In this document: positions 34,837 through 46,642 of the stretch, in pieces
How the letters are laid out: every line of letters begins with the position of its first letter
How positions within the stretch are numbered: the stretch's first letter is position 1
NCBI GenBank assembly: GCA_028456385.1
Contig: JALNQF010000044.1
Coordinates: 186,001-250,000, forward strand
Length of the DNA stretch: 64,000 nt
Direction: 5' to 3'
Source of the DNA: Ophiosphaerella korrae
Taxonomy: Eukaryota; Ascomycota; Dothideomycetes; Pleosporales; Phaeosphaeriaceae
The notes under the pieces: generated by a model
What the model was told of the DNA's origin: nothing
The model's database searches: none
Seen by the model: the letters and a program-made list of their open reading frames with translations, nothing else
Position numbers and translations under genes: made by a program

Positions 34837-35196
34837 ATGTCCCCGCCCGTCCCCATCTACCCGCTGCCCGCGCTCGAAACACAAATCAACATCCAGCCGG
34901 GCGGCAAAGCGCGGAAACCGCCGACCAAGCTAGACGACTGCCCGCTCAAGGAACTCGTGCAGTACAAGTGCAATTTGGAAATTTCAAAGACGAAGCGTGC
35001 GGATACGACGATTGTATGTGAGCCCGTGGTGCGGTTATTGAGGATGTGAGTTTTGTGGTGGGGAAGGGGAGCGGGGAGGGCGGGTCTTGGCGTGGGCTGA
35101 CTGGGTGCTAGGTGCGAGAACGGAATGAGTGTCGAGACGACGGCATGGGAGAAGTGGAAAGCGCGGCAACAGGGTGATGGAGGGGGTAAACAATGA
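34837..35196 (+). CDS. SOM1: SOM1, subunit of mitochondrial inner-membrane peptidase
   Basis: Exons 34837-35045 and 35112-35196 give 97 residues; the 66-bp intron has donor GTGAGT and branch GCTGAC. Som1 is a small partner of the Imp1/Imp2 inner-membrane peptidase that processes some intermembrane-space proteins. Seen: PLPALETQINIQPGGKARKPP, then DCPLKELVQYKCNLE, VCEPVVRLLRMC and VETTAWEKWK, with three of the conserved cysteines (positions by eye about 36, 43 and 62) plus one after the intron. The fungal family has this size and this order. I chose ATG 34837; nothing earlier in frame is an ATG. It is divergent from the XRCC2-like gene. Confidence 0.85.
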
Positions 35197-35439
35197 CAGT
35201 TAGGTGTATGGTTAAAGTATTGTGGATTATATGCGAGCTATGTGCACGCAATTGGTGTTACAGATATATTTTGTGCTGTGAAGGAATAGACAGTTAGATA
35301 ATGTACAGCTTCGTAAACACGATTGAGCGCCATTTAAATGCCGATAAGTACCAGATAAGCCGAGACGCCTCGCTACCGAAATGCTTCACAATGACCTTTC
35401 CAAAACAGTGGATGCGGCCTTCCAAATGACGTGCGCAGT

Positions 35440-36558
35440 TCAAGCACCTCTTGCGGATTTTTTCCAGAACCGTTGCTCGTAGTTGACATGCACTCCCTCG
35501 TCTAAATTGACGTTTTTTACTATTGTGACTGGCGCTTGCTGTATTCGTGCTTCTAGAGGCGCGTCCCATTCAATTTCCTCTTCTGCTTCACGGGCGAGCC
35601 GTTGCTCCTCGTCTTTCTCACTTTGTTTCTCCTCCGCTAGGAGACCTTCCATGGCCTGTTGCCACAGTGCGTCGCTCTCCTTCATCCGCCGGCTTTGTTT
35701 CCGTTTGCCAACGTTCTGCTTCTGTATGCCTGCCTTTTGCGCGGCCATGAGCTTTCGCAGGCTTTGTTCGGCAAGTATGCCTTCTTCTGTAGCCTTCTCT
35801 CTGATCTTGCGTGGGTCACTCTCACGTTGTGTAAAAACAGGCGTTGCTTTGTAGGTGTTTTTTGATGGGAAAGGTGGGAAGTGTGAAGGTATGTAGGCGC
35901 AGCTTTCTTTGTCCACCTTGCCGGACAGCTCTGGGCCCAGCAAGGACTCTGTATCTGGAGGTGGTGCTTCTGGGGGTGCGGGAGGTTCAAAATGTGGCTG
36001 TAGTAATGAGGGAGGGATATCGCCAGTATCTAAATGGGGTTCTAGGGCACTTGAACCTTGCAGGCCAGAGGAAGCAAGGGCATATATCCAATCGTGCGCG
36101 ACTGTGTCGGTGCGACGGGCGCTGCTCATGGATTTGCGCACTTGTGCTAGGAAGTTGGTCATATCTACGCGTGATTAGCCAGATATTCAAGTATACAACT
36201 GCAGCCTGCGCATGTCGCGAGACAGGTGAGGCATACAGGCTTCAACTAGCCCCCGAAAGTCCTCGAGGGCTTCTGGCCGCGCGCTCTCGAAGCCCAGGGT
36301 CCTGCATTGTATGGCAATGGCGCGGCGCAGTTGCTGGTCAAAGAAGTCTTTGCTGTCGCCAAACTCGGCAATCTCCGCGCTGATGGGGTCGACAATGTGC
36401 TCGGTGGGCTGGGAGTGGTGAAGCCGGTGCAGCACGACCTTATGCCTCTTGGGCTGGGGCTCTCCATACGAAGAAGCCGTGTCCGGGGCGTGCGACCTCT
36501 TCATGCCTGCAAGTGCGCCCACACTATTGGCGCTGGGAGCGTAGATGATACCTGGCAT
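35440..36558 (-). CDS. TAF8: TAF8, TFIID subunit
   Basis: Exons 36558-36237 and 36164-35440 on the minus strand give 348 residues. TAF8 pairs with TAF10 through a histone fold within TFIID. Seen: the histone-fold stretch FFDQQLRRAIAIQC... LEDFRGLVEAYMTNFLAQVR, continuous only if the 72-bp intron starts at GTATGC (phase 1); then RKSMSSARRTDTVAHDWIYAL and the TAF8 C-terminal signature PSHFPPFPSKNTYKATPVFT near residues 195-214. The tail is charged and coiled-coil-like (AEEKQSEKDEEQRLAREAEEE). A second ATG at 36504 (MKRSHAPD) is a possible start. The gene is divergent from COX7a with 377 bp between starts. Confidence 0.88.
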
Positions 36559-36935
36559 AGGCCTGTCAGTCGTCGCAACTAAGGCTGCGGATGGCGTTGG
36601 CGAGACGGCGGCAGCGGTGGAAGGTGGTCTCGCAGCGAGGGCGCATTCCTTCCCGGGCGAGACGGCGGCGCGTGACGGCGCGTGGGGACGCGGCTTTGGT
36701 GGGTTGGCGATTTGGGTTGGTGGTTGTCGTGGTTGTCTGGTTGTCTGGGAGTTGTGAGAGACCTCAAGCTCAAAGCATCGGCGCTCGGACTTTGCGTTTG
36801 CTTGGCGGCCCAGAGCCAATGTCACTCATCACTCCACCAAACGCCAACTTCACTCTCTCCGCAATCAACCTTCACCACCGCCGCAGCCCGCACACCCACC
36901 CGAAATCTCCACTCTCCCCAAACAGTAAATTCGAT

Positions 36936-37294
36936 ATGCCTATCAAGCCTATTACTGGCGTATGTGCAGCCATTGAGTGTCGTGGGCAATGGGTGGAGCC
37001 AAGCTAATCGGACACACAGATGCTTCGGCGACAGGTCGTGCTCGACCTTTCTGTTGCCATGGGTGCGTCAATTACTATGCGCCCGGCCGGGGGGTCACTG
37101 CTAACAGTCGTCACAGGTCTTGGCGTTGCTGCCGGATACGGCTGGTGGTACGGTACGTACTATTCGCACACCTAGCTACAGTATTATATCCCAGCTCACA
37201 CGATCAAGGCTATCACGTACCCGCTGTCCGTCACCGCGATGCCTTCTACCAGAAGCTTGAAGACGAGCGTGCCGCAACTCTTGGCCAGAAATAA
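36936..37294 (+). CDS. Cytochrome c oxidase subunit VIIa (COX9 type)
   Basis: Four tiny exons (36936-36959, 37020-37062, 37117-37152, 37209-37294) give 62 residues. This is a single-span accessory subunit of respiratory complex IV. Seen: MPIKPITG-MLRRQVVLDLSVAMG-LGVAAGYGWWYG-YHVPAVRHRDAFYQKLEDERAA (hyphens mark introns), with one membrane helix near residues 14-35 and the conserved Y/H-x-P-A-V-R-x-R-D matrix/intermembrane motif. Introns are 54-60 bp, the second and third in the same phase. Three introns in a 189-bp coding sequence is dense for this window. Confidence 0.9.
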
Positions 37295-38208
37295 ACAATA
37301 TCAATGCGCAGCAAGATTTCCTTTGTGCCGGGAGAGTGGTCAGCATAGAATTGGTTTAAGCAGAGGATCAGATGTATCATAGTGGATGGGTCCTCGAGAG
37401 TCCATGAAATCAAGCCAGTCAAATTACAGAACTTGTTTTGATGTGACGTCCGAGGGGGAGGTTCCAAAGCCAATTTATGTTTCCTCATGAGCAATATTCC
37501 AGTGCTCCACTGGTACCGTTTATTGTATTTACTCGAACGTTGCCAATGAGAGCAACAGCAGTAAGCCTCAAGTGCGCAAATTGCGCAGTCCTATATCCCA
37601 CCTCATTCTACAACACCAAGATATCACATGCACATCAAAGGCGTACCATGCTAGGATGAACCGAGCTACTACACTGCGCTAGGTAGTACCTGCACTTTGC
37701 GATACAGTCAATTTAACCATCCAGCCTTCTCACATTTCTTGTAGACGCGAATATTCCCTCAGCAGAACGAAACCACACTACAAGATAGCAAATCCTCAAC
37801 ACCAATCCAACCAACAGATCTCACCAAGTTCCAATTCACCTCATTCCCACGCCCAAATCCCCAACTGAATCCCAGATCATCAACATCTTGCCTCTCACAT
37901 ACCTAATCTCAAGTCTTTCCTATACTCCATCACCTCAAAGCACAAAACCAAACATCTCAACATATCAAGCTCAGCTCTCCAAAAAGACTAACACGTTTTC
38001 AGTTCCAGATTTATCATCTGGTAGTGCAAAAAACAACACAGAAACATTTTGGAAAATATCCAAAAATGCACCGTGGTAGTGCAGCGGCCGACTACGTACC
38101 GTGGTTACCTCGTGGGTCTACCGCGGTATTTTGCGCACAGTGGGGTATGGCGCGAGTATGATACTCCGGTAGGGATCGGGAAATAAATTGTGAAGCTGCA
38201 GCACAACA

Positions 38209-38246
38209 TGCAGGTTTAAAACTGTGCAGGTTTAAAACTGTGCAGG
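38209..38246. repeat. 16-bp tandem repeat TGCAGGTTTAAAACTG
   Basis: Two full copies and a partial third (TGCAGG). No function is evident. Confidence 0.85.
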
Positions 38247-38626
38247 AGATAACGTGATTAAAGACGTATGCAAAGCTCGCATTAATCAACCAAGTTGATT
38301 GCGCTTACAGATGAAAGAAAGGGCAGTGAGACATAATATCAAGTCTAAGAGGGGGGGCGCGGAGGGGGAGTCGATCATTAGCATAAGCGGGGCGTCGATA
38401 AAACAGGCTATACTAGGTTCTTGCTCAACAGATAGGTGTAGCATGATGTGAAGCGGCGAGGAACGACTGCGGGACATGGGAAGCACCGACGTGCCTCGGA
38501 GGGCGGCGTCGAAGTACCAGGCCGCATGATTAGTGGGGCATAGCATGGTAATGGACGGCGAAACGTGCGGACGAAAGAAAGGGAGGTACGTCATAGAAAC
38601 GCACAGCACGTCGAGGGTAGAGAGGC

Positions 38627-38630
<4 letters not shown>

Positions 38631-38673
<43 letters not shown>
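38631..38673. repeat. (GA)n microsatellite
   Basis: A nearly pure GA/AG run of about 40 bp, preceded by GAGAGAAAGAG. Confidence 0.95.
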
Positions 38674-38677
<4 letters not shown>

Positions 38678-40652
38678 GGCGTGTCGGGTCCATGTACCGG
38701 TCGTGGACTAGGTGGGGAAAAAACAGGGCGGGATCATGGGGGTTGTGGCAGCAGGCTATCGTGGGAATGTGGTGTTTAATACAGACTGTTTTATCGTGCT
38801 AGGATGATGGCGTGAAATTAGCATAAAGGGAAGGCGTGTTTAGGATGTTTACAGGCCGGTAGCGGCCGGATAAGGAGGACGGGTCGAACTCGGGCGTGCT
38901 CGGGGAGATGGAAGTGAAGGGCGGAGGCCTCTGGAATAGTAGGTGATGTGTGTGTTGACCAATTGGTGTCACACGTTGCACCACCCGTTGGTTGCGCGAA
39001 GATATGCTCATGGGAAGGAATCTCGCGCAGGCTAGGTTGCGGTGATGCTAGAAGTAGATGGAGTAGGCCCGAATGAGGTCGAGCAAGCGTGGATGAGCAA
39101 AGGAACATGTGTGTGGTTGTCGGCTAATGTCTCATCAGGCAGATGCGAAACGGGAGTCGAGGTGGACGACGGTTGGCAATGGCAGGCGCGCAGTGCTGGC
39201 AACAATGGGCAGACATGCGCCCAGCAGCAAACATGCGAAGGGTGGATTGGAGGTTCAGCAAGAGGTTGTGGTAGATACGAGGCGCAGCGGCATGGCGGTG
39301 GCGAGCGGGAGACGTGTCCGTCGCCGGGTCCAATTGGCTTGGGGCATTGATCCCAGAAGGGATTTGCTGCAGGGGCGTAGGCGGGAACCTAGGGTGCCAA
39401 GCGGATCGGCGCATTACAGCTGGCAGCAAAAGGACGGCCACGAAGCGACAAGCAGGCGGGCGCGGGCCGGATGGGGGCAAGACGAGAGGGACAGTGGTGC
39501 AGGGTGCAGGAGGAAACAACAAGCACTGGGGAGCTGGTGGAGGCATAGTAGGCGACGATGGGTGGGCTGTCGAGGCGAGTGCAGCAGGCTCGGGCGGGTA
39601 TTGCCATGTCTTAGCGCGGTTAGGCTAACGGCTGTCGAGGCGAGATTGGGTGGCGAAAGTGTCGTGAGCGATGGGCAGGGCAGGAGAAGGCGGGAGAGCA
39701 GTTTGCAGGACCGCGTAGCTCGGTTGGTGTTGACTCGTCTGGCTGACTGGTGAGCATGACAGCGGGCGGGAGGACTCTGTGGGCTCTGTGGGCTCGTGGT
39801 GGATTGGGCGAGGCACCGCGTTCCCAGCGAGATTGGTGTGACGCGCTAGGCCGGTTTGGTGTTTTGTGGAGTGGCTCCCTGGGAAAAGCGAGCCAGGCCG
39901 GTCAGCGATGCAGGGCGTCGACGTCTCTGATTGCTGGGCACGACTTGAAACTGGCCATCGTTGGGGTCAAGCGCTGGGTGCAGAGCTGGCACAGATGCGA
40001 GACGGGCAGCAGAGGGCTACAGCACGCAGGCCGTCGAGGAGGCTAGCCGCCAGTCGTCCAGTGCAGTGTGACCTGCGCGGTGGGAAGCGCGTGTGGCGGC
40101 CGCCCTGCTCGCAGCCAGTCTGCTGCCCTCTGCCCTCGCACCGCTGCCTGCTTTCTGCGCTCTGCTTTTGCGTCCTCAGCATTGACAACTGCTTGTTGCG
40201 CCTTCGCGGACTTTGCATGCAGCCGCCTCAGACCCATCCCTGCAGCCAAGGGTCGCGCTGCTGCTAGCCGTGCTAGCCCACGGACAACCCAGCCAGCCGA
40301 TCATTGCAGAACAAACCGCAGCAATCAGCACCACGCCCACGCACACGCAACCCGCACCACACAACACACCTCACCACACCACCCCAGGCCGCCTCACTCC
40401 CTCGCTCCCCTCTCCCTCTTCCTCTGCACTCTCCGGCCAGCCAGACCCGTCCGCAGCGGCCTCGCACGTCCTGACTCTGCTCCTGCCACTGCGTCGCGCC
40501 TGCATGAGTCGGCCGCTCCTCTGCTCTGTCGCGGCTTTGCACCGCTCCCTCGACTGTTTGCGAGCACGTCACATCATCGCGCAGTCACCCGAGTCCCTCC
40601 GCCCCCCCACCACCACCACCACCGCCGCCGCCGCCTCGACCCGCCGCTCGCC

Positions 40653-43600
40653 ATGAACAACCCCAACTTCCCCCAGAACGCCATGGGCCCAGGTGCCCGT
40701 CCCCAGGCCGCCGGGCTGCAGCACTTCGTCCAGGTCTACCGCACCCAGATCCAGCAGGGCAAGATCCCCCACGGCTGGCAGCAGGCCGTCTCGCCCGAGG
40801 AGCGCGGCCAGCTCGCCCTCCAGTTCTTCACCCAGTACCGCCTGCTCAAGGCCGACACCTCAGAGATGGAGGCCATGCGTGCCTCGGTCAACTTCGAGAC
40901 CCAGACCTTCCTGGCTGCCTCGGGCAAGGACCAGTACCTCAACAACTACAAGCAGAAGCTCATGATGATGACCAACGCCCGCCAGGCCCAGCTGCAGCGC
41001 ATGCAGAACTCCCTCGGCCAGATGAACAACCCTATGAACCCCATGAACCCGGGCCAGCCCATGGGCATGATGCCGCAGCCGGGCCCTCAGGGCCCGCGCC
41101 AGCCCACGCCGCAGCAGCAGTTCAATCCTGCCTTTCCCAACCCCCAGCTTCAGCGGCCTATGCAAATCTCCCCCGTCCCCATGTCGCAGAATCCATCGTC
41201 CATGGGCCTCAACAACCCAAACGCGCTGAACCTCAACCAGGCCCAGAACCCCCAGCAGCAGAACATGCCCCTTGCCCAGCAGCCACAACCCCGTCCGGAC
41301 GGCATGCTCATCAACCAATTCGCCAAGCGACTCATGGAGACGTGCAAGGAAGAAATCCGACAGAAGTTCCGCCAGGATGTGCAGGCATGGCCCGAGGACA
41401 AGAAGCAGCAGATCATCGCCCAAGGCGTCGATCCGCTCTTCTTTCGCTTCCGACAACACGCTGAGATGCTCTACAAACGAGGTGCTCTGAGCATGCAACA
41501 AGGCGCCAACAACCCGATGCAGCCGGGCGGCCAGAGCCGAATGCCCAACCAGATGGCCATCAACCAGCGACAGCCGGGCCAAGATTTCGACATGAGCTCC
41601 TTTGCGAGTCAACAGATGGAGGCTATGCGTGTCCAAGACCAAGGCGCAACCGTTGTCCCAGCCAGCAACAATATGAGTGGCACGCAGATGAACAGCTTCC
41701 CTAGTCAAAGCGCACAGCAGCCGCAGGGACAAAACGCTGCTGCCATAGCACAACGTCAGGCCGAGGCTGCCTTCCAAAACAGTATGCAGCGCCAGGCTCA
41801 GCATCAATCTGCTCAAGCACAAGCTCAGCAACAAATGGAGCAGCGACAGCGACAGGCCGCCGCAGCACGGAATCCAAACCCATTGCAAGGCATGGCTGGT
41901 GGACTGAACCTGCCTCCGTCTAGTCAAAGCTCTGGTACTATGACCACGTTGAATCGGCCAATCCACACAATTGGACAACCAGGCCCTCCTACCCCACAAC
42001 AACAGCCTCAAGCCCATGTACCAATCATGACCGGACGGCCAGGTCAGCCTCCTGGCGGCGATGTAAACACACTGGTAAGGGAAGCTCAACTAAGAGCCAA
42101 TGCCGTCGTACCCCTGACTGAACACATTCGGATGAGTATGATACCTGCGGATCTCGACCCCCAGGTAAAAGCACAGCTGTTGAAGGTTCCTGAACAGCAA
42201 TTTCGGGGAATCTTACAAAACTACATGCAAAGTGTACGGCGCAACAACGGTATGGCGCCAACGCTCATGGGCCAGGGAAATCAGAACCAACCGAATCAAG
42301 TTTTCCCACAACAACCACAACAACCACATCAGCAACTAGGCATGCCAAATCCGATGATGGGGGGCGCCAACATGGCAAGGCCGGGTCTCGGCATTGGACA
42401 GCAACCTCCCGGAGCCGCACAGCAACTTCCAATGGGCCAACGCCCTCCAAACCAGCCACCCCAATACCAGCGTTTGGCCCATGCACAACACCTGCTACGT
42501 CAGAACCCTGGAATCATACAGGCTACAGATTCTAAGCCTTACCCTCCCACTGTCCTCAATCCTGGAGTACGCGCGAGCATTCCCCCAGATGTCAAGACGT
42601 GGTCACAATTGAAGCAATGGGCGACCCAGAACCCAACTTTATTGCCAAACTGTGACTTGAATAAATTGCTGTTGCTTCAAGTCCTTCACTTCCAGGACAT
42701 TATACGGCTACAGAATGGTATGAACGGAGGAGGCCAAGGCATACCACAGAATGGCAATATGCCGGGTCTCGCTCTGTCAGCGCCAATGGCGACACCGAAT
42801 CAAGGGGCTGTCCAGAATCCACAACAGCAACCGAACATGCCGAACATGAATCCGATTCAAGTCACGCCACAAGAATTACAGTTCTATCGAGCAAAGTTGC
42901 AGCACAATGGACAGAATGCTTCAGACGACCAATTACGTCAATATATTTTGGCTCAAAAGAAGGCAAGACATCAGCAGCAACAAGCGCAAGCCCAACAAGC
43001 TCAACAGACGCAACAAGCTCAACAAGCTCAACAAGCTCAACAAGCTCAACAAGCTCAACAAGCTCAACAAGCTCAACAAGCCCAACAGGCACAGCAGGCA
43101 CAGCAGGCACAGCAGGCACAGCAGCAGCAGGCACAACGGCAGCAGCAAGCCCATGCACAAGCACAGCAGCAGCAGCAGCAGCAACAACAAGCACAAGCAC
43201 AAGCACAAGCACAAGCACAAGCGCAAGCTCAGCAACTCGCCACACAGAAGACACTTGCGCAGAATCAGCAGCGTGCCAACCAACAGCAGCAGACCTCTAT
43301 ACCTGGCCAGCAACAAGCACCTAACCGCCCACCTACTGCTCAGTCACAAGCCGGATCACAGCCCAAGGCATTGAATAGGACACCTCAACCCAACCAACAA
43401 AATATTACGAACAAGGGAACGAAGAGACCGAATGAAGATACAATTGAGACTGCCGCTGATGCATCTACAGCCCCGCAAGCCTCTGGTGCCGCTTCGAACA
43501 AGACTGGACCAGGGGCCAATCTCACAGCTGAGCAGATGTCGAAGATGACCCCTTCACAGCAAGCCCAGATCAAGACGCAATTGCTCAGAGCTCAAGACCC

Positions 43601-44053
43601 TTCTAATGCGGCCGGCAACAAGATGCAACAACGAAGCATGAGCAACGATGAAATCAGAGCTAGAATGAATGACCCGGCCCGGATGAAAGCGTTCAATCAG
43701 ATAATTGATGAGGTAGAACGCAGCCTGCCGCCTAAACCGCCTGTTGCACTGCCACCCCAACATCGAGGGCCGCTACAGCAGTCATTGAAGGATCAGTTGG
43801 AAAAGCTGAAGAAGCTAGAGCAAGCGCTACGTCTTTTCCATGTCACCTGTGAAAGCACCGAATCCGAAAACTTCGTACGACAAGTGGCCAAGTCACGCGC
43901 TCTTGTCTTTAGACAGATCGACCAAAAGGATGGCACTCTGCGTGACCAGGTCAGCCTGAGTGTTGATGAATTTAAGAGCCATATGCGCTCGATGCTTGGC
44001 TTCTATCAGAAGGTCATGGCAATGATGGCTGCGCAGCAAAATCAAAGCGCTGC

Positions 44054-44095
<42 letters not shown>

Positions 44096-44106
44096 ACAGC
44101 AGCAGC

Positions 44107-44137
<31 letters not shown>

Positions 44138-44164
44138 GTTACAGTTACAGCTACAGCTACAGCT

Positions 44165-44212
<48 letters not shown>

Positions 44213-45521
44213 GCAACAGCCAGGCTCTAGTGCACCGCTAGCTGAGCTCAATGCCGCAAACTTAAAGATTGTTGAACAAATATCTCGGCACAAGGTTCCC
44301 ACGGCGCCAACGACTGACAGGCCACCTTTTCCCATCGGTGAGCAGGCAGTCAATGGCCACGGTCACGGCCATCCAATCTATCCTGAAGGGGTAAAGACCG
44401 TCACCAACCTTGTACTTCCAGACAAGAAGCGTACGAAGCTTGATCCTGCCAGCCAATCCTCAACACCGGGTGCAAAGGCATCTCCCCGTATTGGTGTAGC
44501 CAAGGGCCATTCTCCGGAGCTTACACGACAGCAGCCACCGGAGAAGCAGCAGCCACAACGGCCGGCGTTCCGATGCAAAGCCCCAGACTGCGAGTACTCT
44601 GTATCAGGGTTCAACACACAAGGCGAGCTGGATTCACACATTGCTCAGTTACATGTAAAGATTGAGAATGCGCTACAATTTGCGCTGGACTCGATGGCAG
44701 ACTACTTGGATGTAGATCAAAAGACGGGCGAGGCCAAGGTGGATCCAAATACTGCAAAACGGCCGGCAAAGGTAGCACCTGCTGCACCCCGTACTGCTCA
44801 AGCCGTCAAGTCGGAGAATACGCCCAATGTCCCACCCAATGCAGGGACCCCTGCTGGAGCCCAAGCAGCTGCTACTCCAATGACACGCGTACCAACACAG
44901 AATGGCATGAAGAGCTCCCCGGTCACGAACTTTCTGAAGACGCCGCAAGCGATGGCCAAGGTAGCAACACCCAGCTCCGGCGCCCAGGCCAAAGCAACGC
45001 CCACAAGCATGCCGCGGCCCGTTCCAAAAGAGCAACCCGCAGCCACCGAGCCGGAGAAGGACGAAGAACAGCAGCCACTAATGCCCCTCTCTCTCCTCGA
45101 CTACTCCTATGAAGACACCTTCGCCGCCCTCGACGCAACCGGCCCCTTCACCGTCCTCGACCTCAAAGACGAAGACACTACATGGGCATTGCGCTCCCGG
45201 CCTGCCTCACCCATCACCACCCCCGATTCTTCTGCCAAAGACACGCCCTCGACCCGCACCTCGGACATCTCAGAAAACGACAATCTACACATCAACCTCG
45301 ACATGGACATGCCGGACGCTTGGACCATGGGCTTCTACGGTAACGCGCTGCCCATGGACTTGCAGATCTCGGAGGATTTGCAGCATCTGGGCGTCGTCTT
45401 ACCGCCTATGGATAGCGATGAGTTGATGCTTTTTCCCGAGTTTGGGGATGCCGTCATGGATTTGGACATGTTGGGGCAGACGATGGATTCTATGAGCGCT
45501 ATGGATATTGAGGTTTTGTGA
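40653..45521 (+). CDS. MED15: Mediator subunit MED15 (Gal11-type), Gln-rich
   Basis: A 1622-residue single-exon tail-module subunit of Mediator, which binds transcription activators. Seen: an N-terminal KIX-like domain (about 20-95: LQHFVQVYRTQIQQGKIP, LALQFFTQYRLLKAD, KDQYLNNYKQKL), a second helical block LINQFAKRLMETCKEEIRQ near 215-260, many Asn/Gln/Pro-rich stretches, a QAQ minisatellite, a pure poly-Gln tract interrupted by a LQLQLQLQLQ patch (about 1135-1189), a C2H2-like finger with Cys1308 (CKAPDCEYSVSG... HIAQLH), and an acidic C-terminus ending MDSMSAMDIEVL. The frame is open for another 195 codons upstream without a convincing ATG; MNNPNFPQNAMGPG at 40653 fits the family start. Confidence 0.88.
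43011..43135 (+). repeat. CAAGCTCAA / CAGGCACAG minisatellite in MED15
   Basis: About eight copies of CAAGCTCAA (Gln-Ala-Gln) followed by about five CAGGCACAG copies that encode the same tripeptide with other codons. Confidence 0.9.
44055..44219 (+). repeat. CAA/CAG poly-Gln tract in MED15
   Basis: Fifty-five codons, all Gln except five Leu that alternate with Gln in the middle. CAACAG and CAA-only blocks alternate, which points to several separate expansions. Confidence 0.95.
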
Positions 45522-46642
45522 ATTTTTTTTTGATTTTTGATTTTTTTTTTTTTGACGATGATGATGAGGCGTTTGATATGCGCCTATCTATTTTACCTAT
45601 TTCGGTGTTATTTTTAGGGGGGCTTTTTTATAAAAACACCTTTGTGCACGGTAATCGCTTTGGCGTTTTTTTTTGGGGGGGGTGGGGGAAGGGCAAAATA
45701 GCGGGCATGCTAGCGCTTGGGATGGGATACCCTTTTATTGTTTGGTCTTGCATGGGAAGGGGGGAAGGGGGATAGAAAACTAGATCTATTCATGCTTTTT
45801 ATCGTTCGCTTTCACGTTCCTCGTCCTCCCCCGCCGTTTATCCCTTCCTCATCGTGCATCGTTTTGCTCATTGATTGCGCGTACGCCCCCCCCCCCCCCC
45901 CTGCATGGTGTTTTTAGTTCATATGACGTCGATTGATTTGCATTTTATTTCCTTTTTTTCCTTCAGAGCCGCGATTCGCTTTGCGGGGTTTTGTTGGGAG
46001 CGCGCGTTCCGTGGGTGCTGCGTGCTCTAGGACAACCGCACTTGCGCGGTGGCATAATGGCGTAGAAACAACAGCACGTCTACGTAGATAATGAGGCGAG
46101 CATGTGTGTGTGTGCGAGGAAGAAGTTCGAAGTTGGGTTGGGGTGGTTGCTGTATGAGGCCAAGGGCTTGTAACCAACTCGGATAGACATTTTCGCACGG
46201 CTGAACAGAGTACCTGGCTGCGTGCAATTCTACTTCTTCACCGCGTACCTCCGATGCGCATGCCCTGCATCCCTCCCGCCCCTCTCTCGTCACCGCACAT
46301 TCCGCTGCTTACTTGCCCTGCACCTGCGCCTGCACATGCCCGCTCAGCCGCGCTATTCTCGGCGCTTAGTCAGCTCGGGGGCATGCATATGCGCAAGCTC
46401 TGTGTGGCAGTGTACATATGCAAGCGATCCGTGGTTGTGCGCGCAGTCCAGATCAAGGTCGCAAAAGCGGTGAGGGGGGCGTCTAGACTGCACGGAGGGG
46501 GGGAGGGGGGAAAGAGTGGGTCTGGAGAAAAGAAGGAAGCGTACCGCTGCAAACGGGCGGAGCGGAGGGCATTCCGAGATAACTTGTGCGTTTGAGGGCT
46601 GGGGTTTCAGGAGTCGAGATTGGGGACGTTGTGCGCGCGGCG
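45522..46642. other. Intergenic, 1.1 kb, with T- and C-runs
   Basis: Contains the MED15 3' flank and T/G/C homopolymers, including about 15 C at 45887-45901. Short frames on both strands carry no motif. Confidence 0.5.

Larger units (their letters stand above)
37295..40652. other. Gene-poor region and long MED15 upstream region, 3.4 kb
   Basis: The first part (to about 38.1 kb) is the COX7a 3' flank and AT-richer DNA. From about 38.5 kb it becomes GC-rich with many overlapping long frames on both strands, as expected by chance at high GC; none has a family motif. The last part is probably the MED15 promoter and 5' leader, ending in CCACC/CCGCC runs. Two repeats are listed separately. Confidence 0.5.

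Noticed and set aside
39109..39753. 214-codon plus-strand frame in the MED15 upstream region
   Set aside because: Arg/Gly-rich chance frame in GC-rich sequence without motif or splice partner.
40068..40652. In-frame extension of MED15 upstream of 40653
   Set aside because: No ATG in it that fits the family; it is Ser/Pro/His-rich leader-like sequence. The KIX-like start is at 40653.
40860..42089. 409-codon minus-strand frame opposite MED15
   Set aside because: Antisense of Gln/Pro-rich coding DNA gives Leu/Val/His-rich frames; no family motif.
42862..44135. Poly-Leu, poly-Val and poly-Cys frames on the minus strand of MED15
   Set aside because: Shadows of the CAA/CAG repeats.
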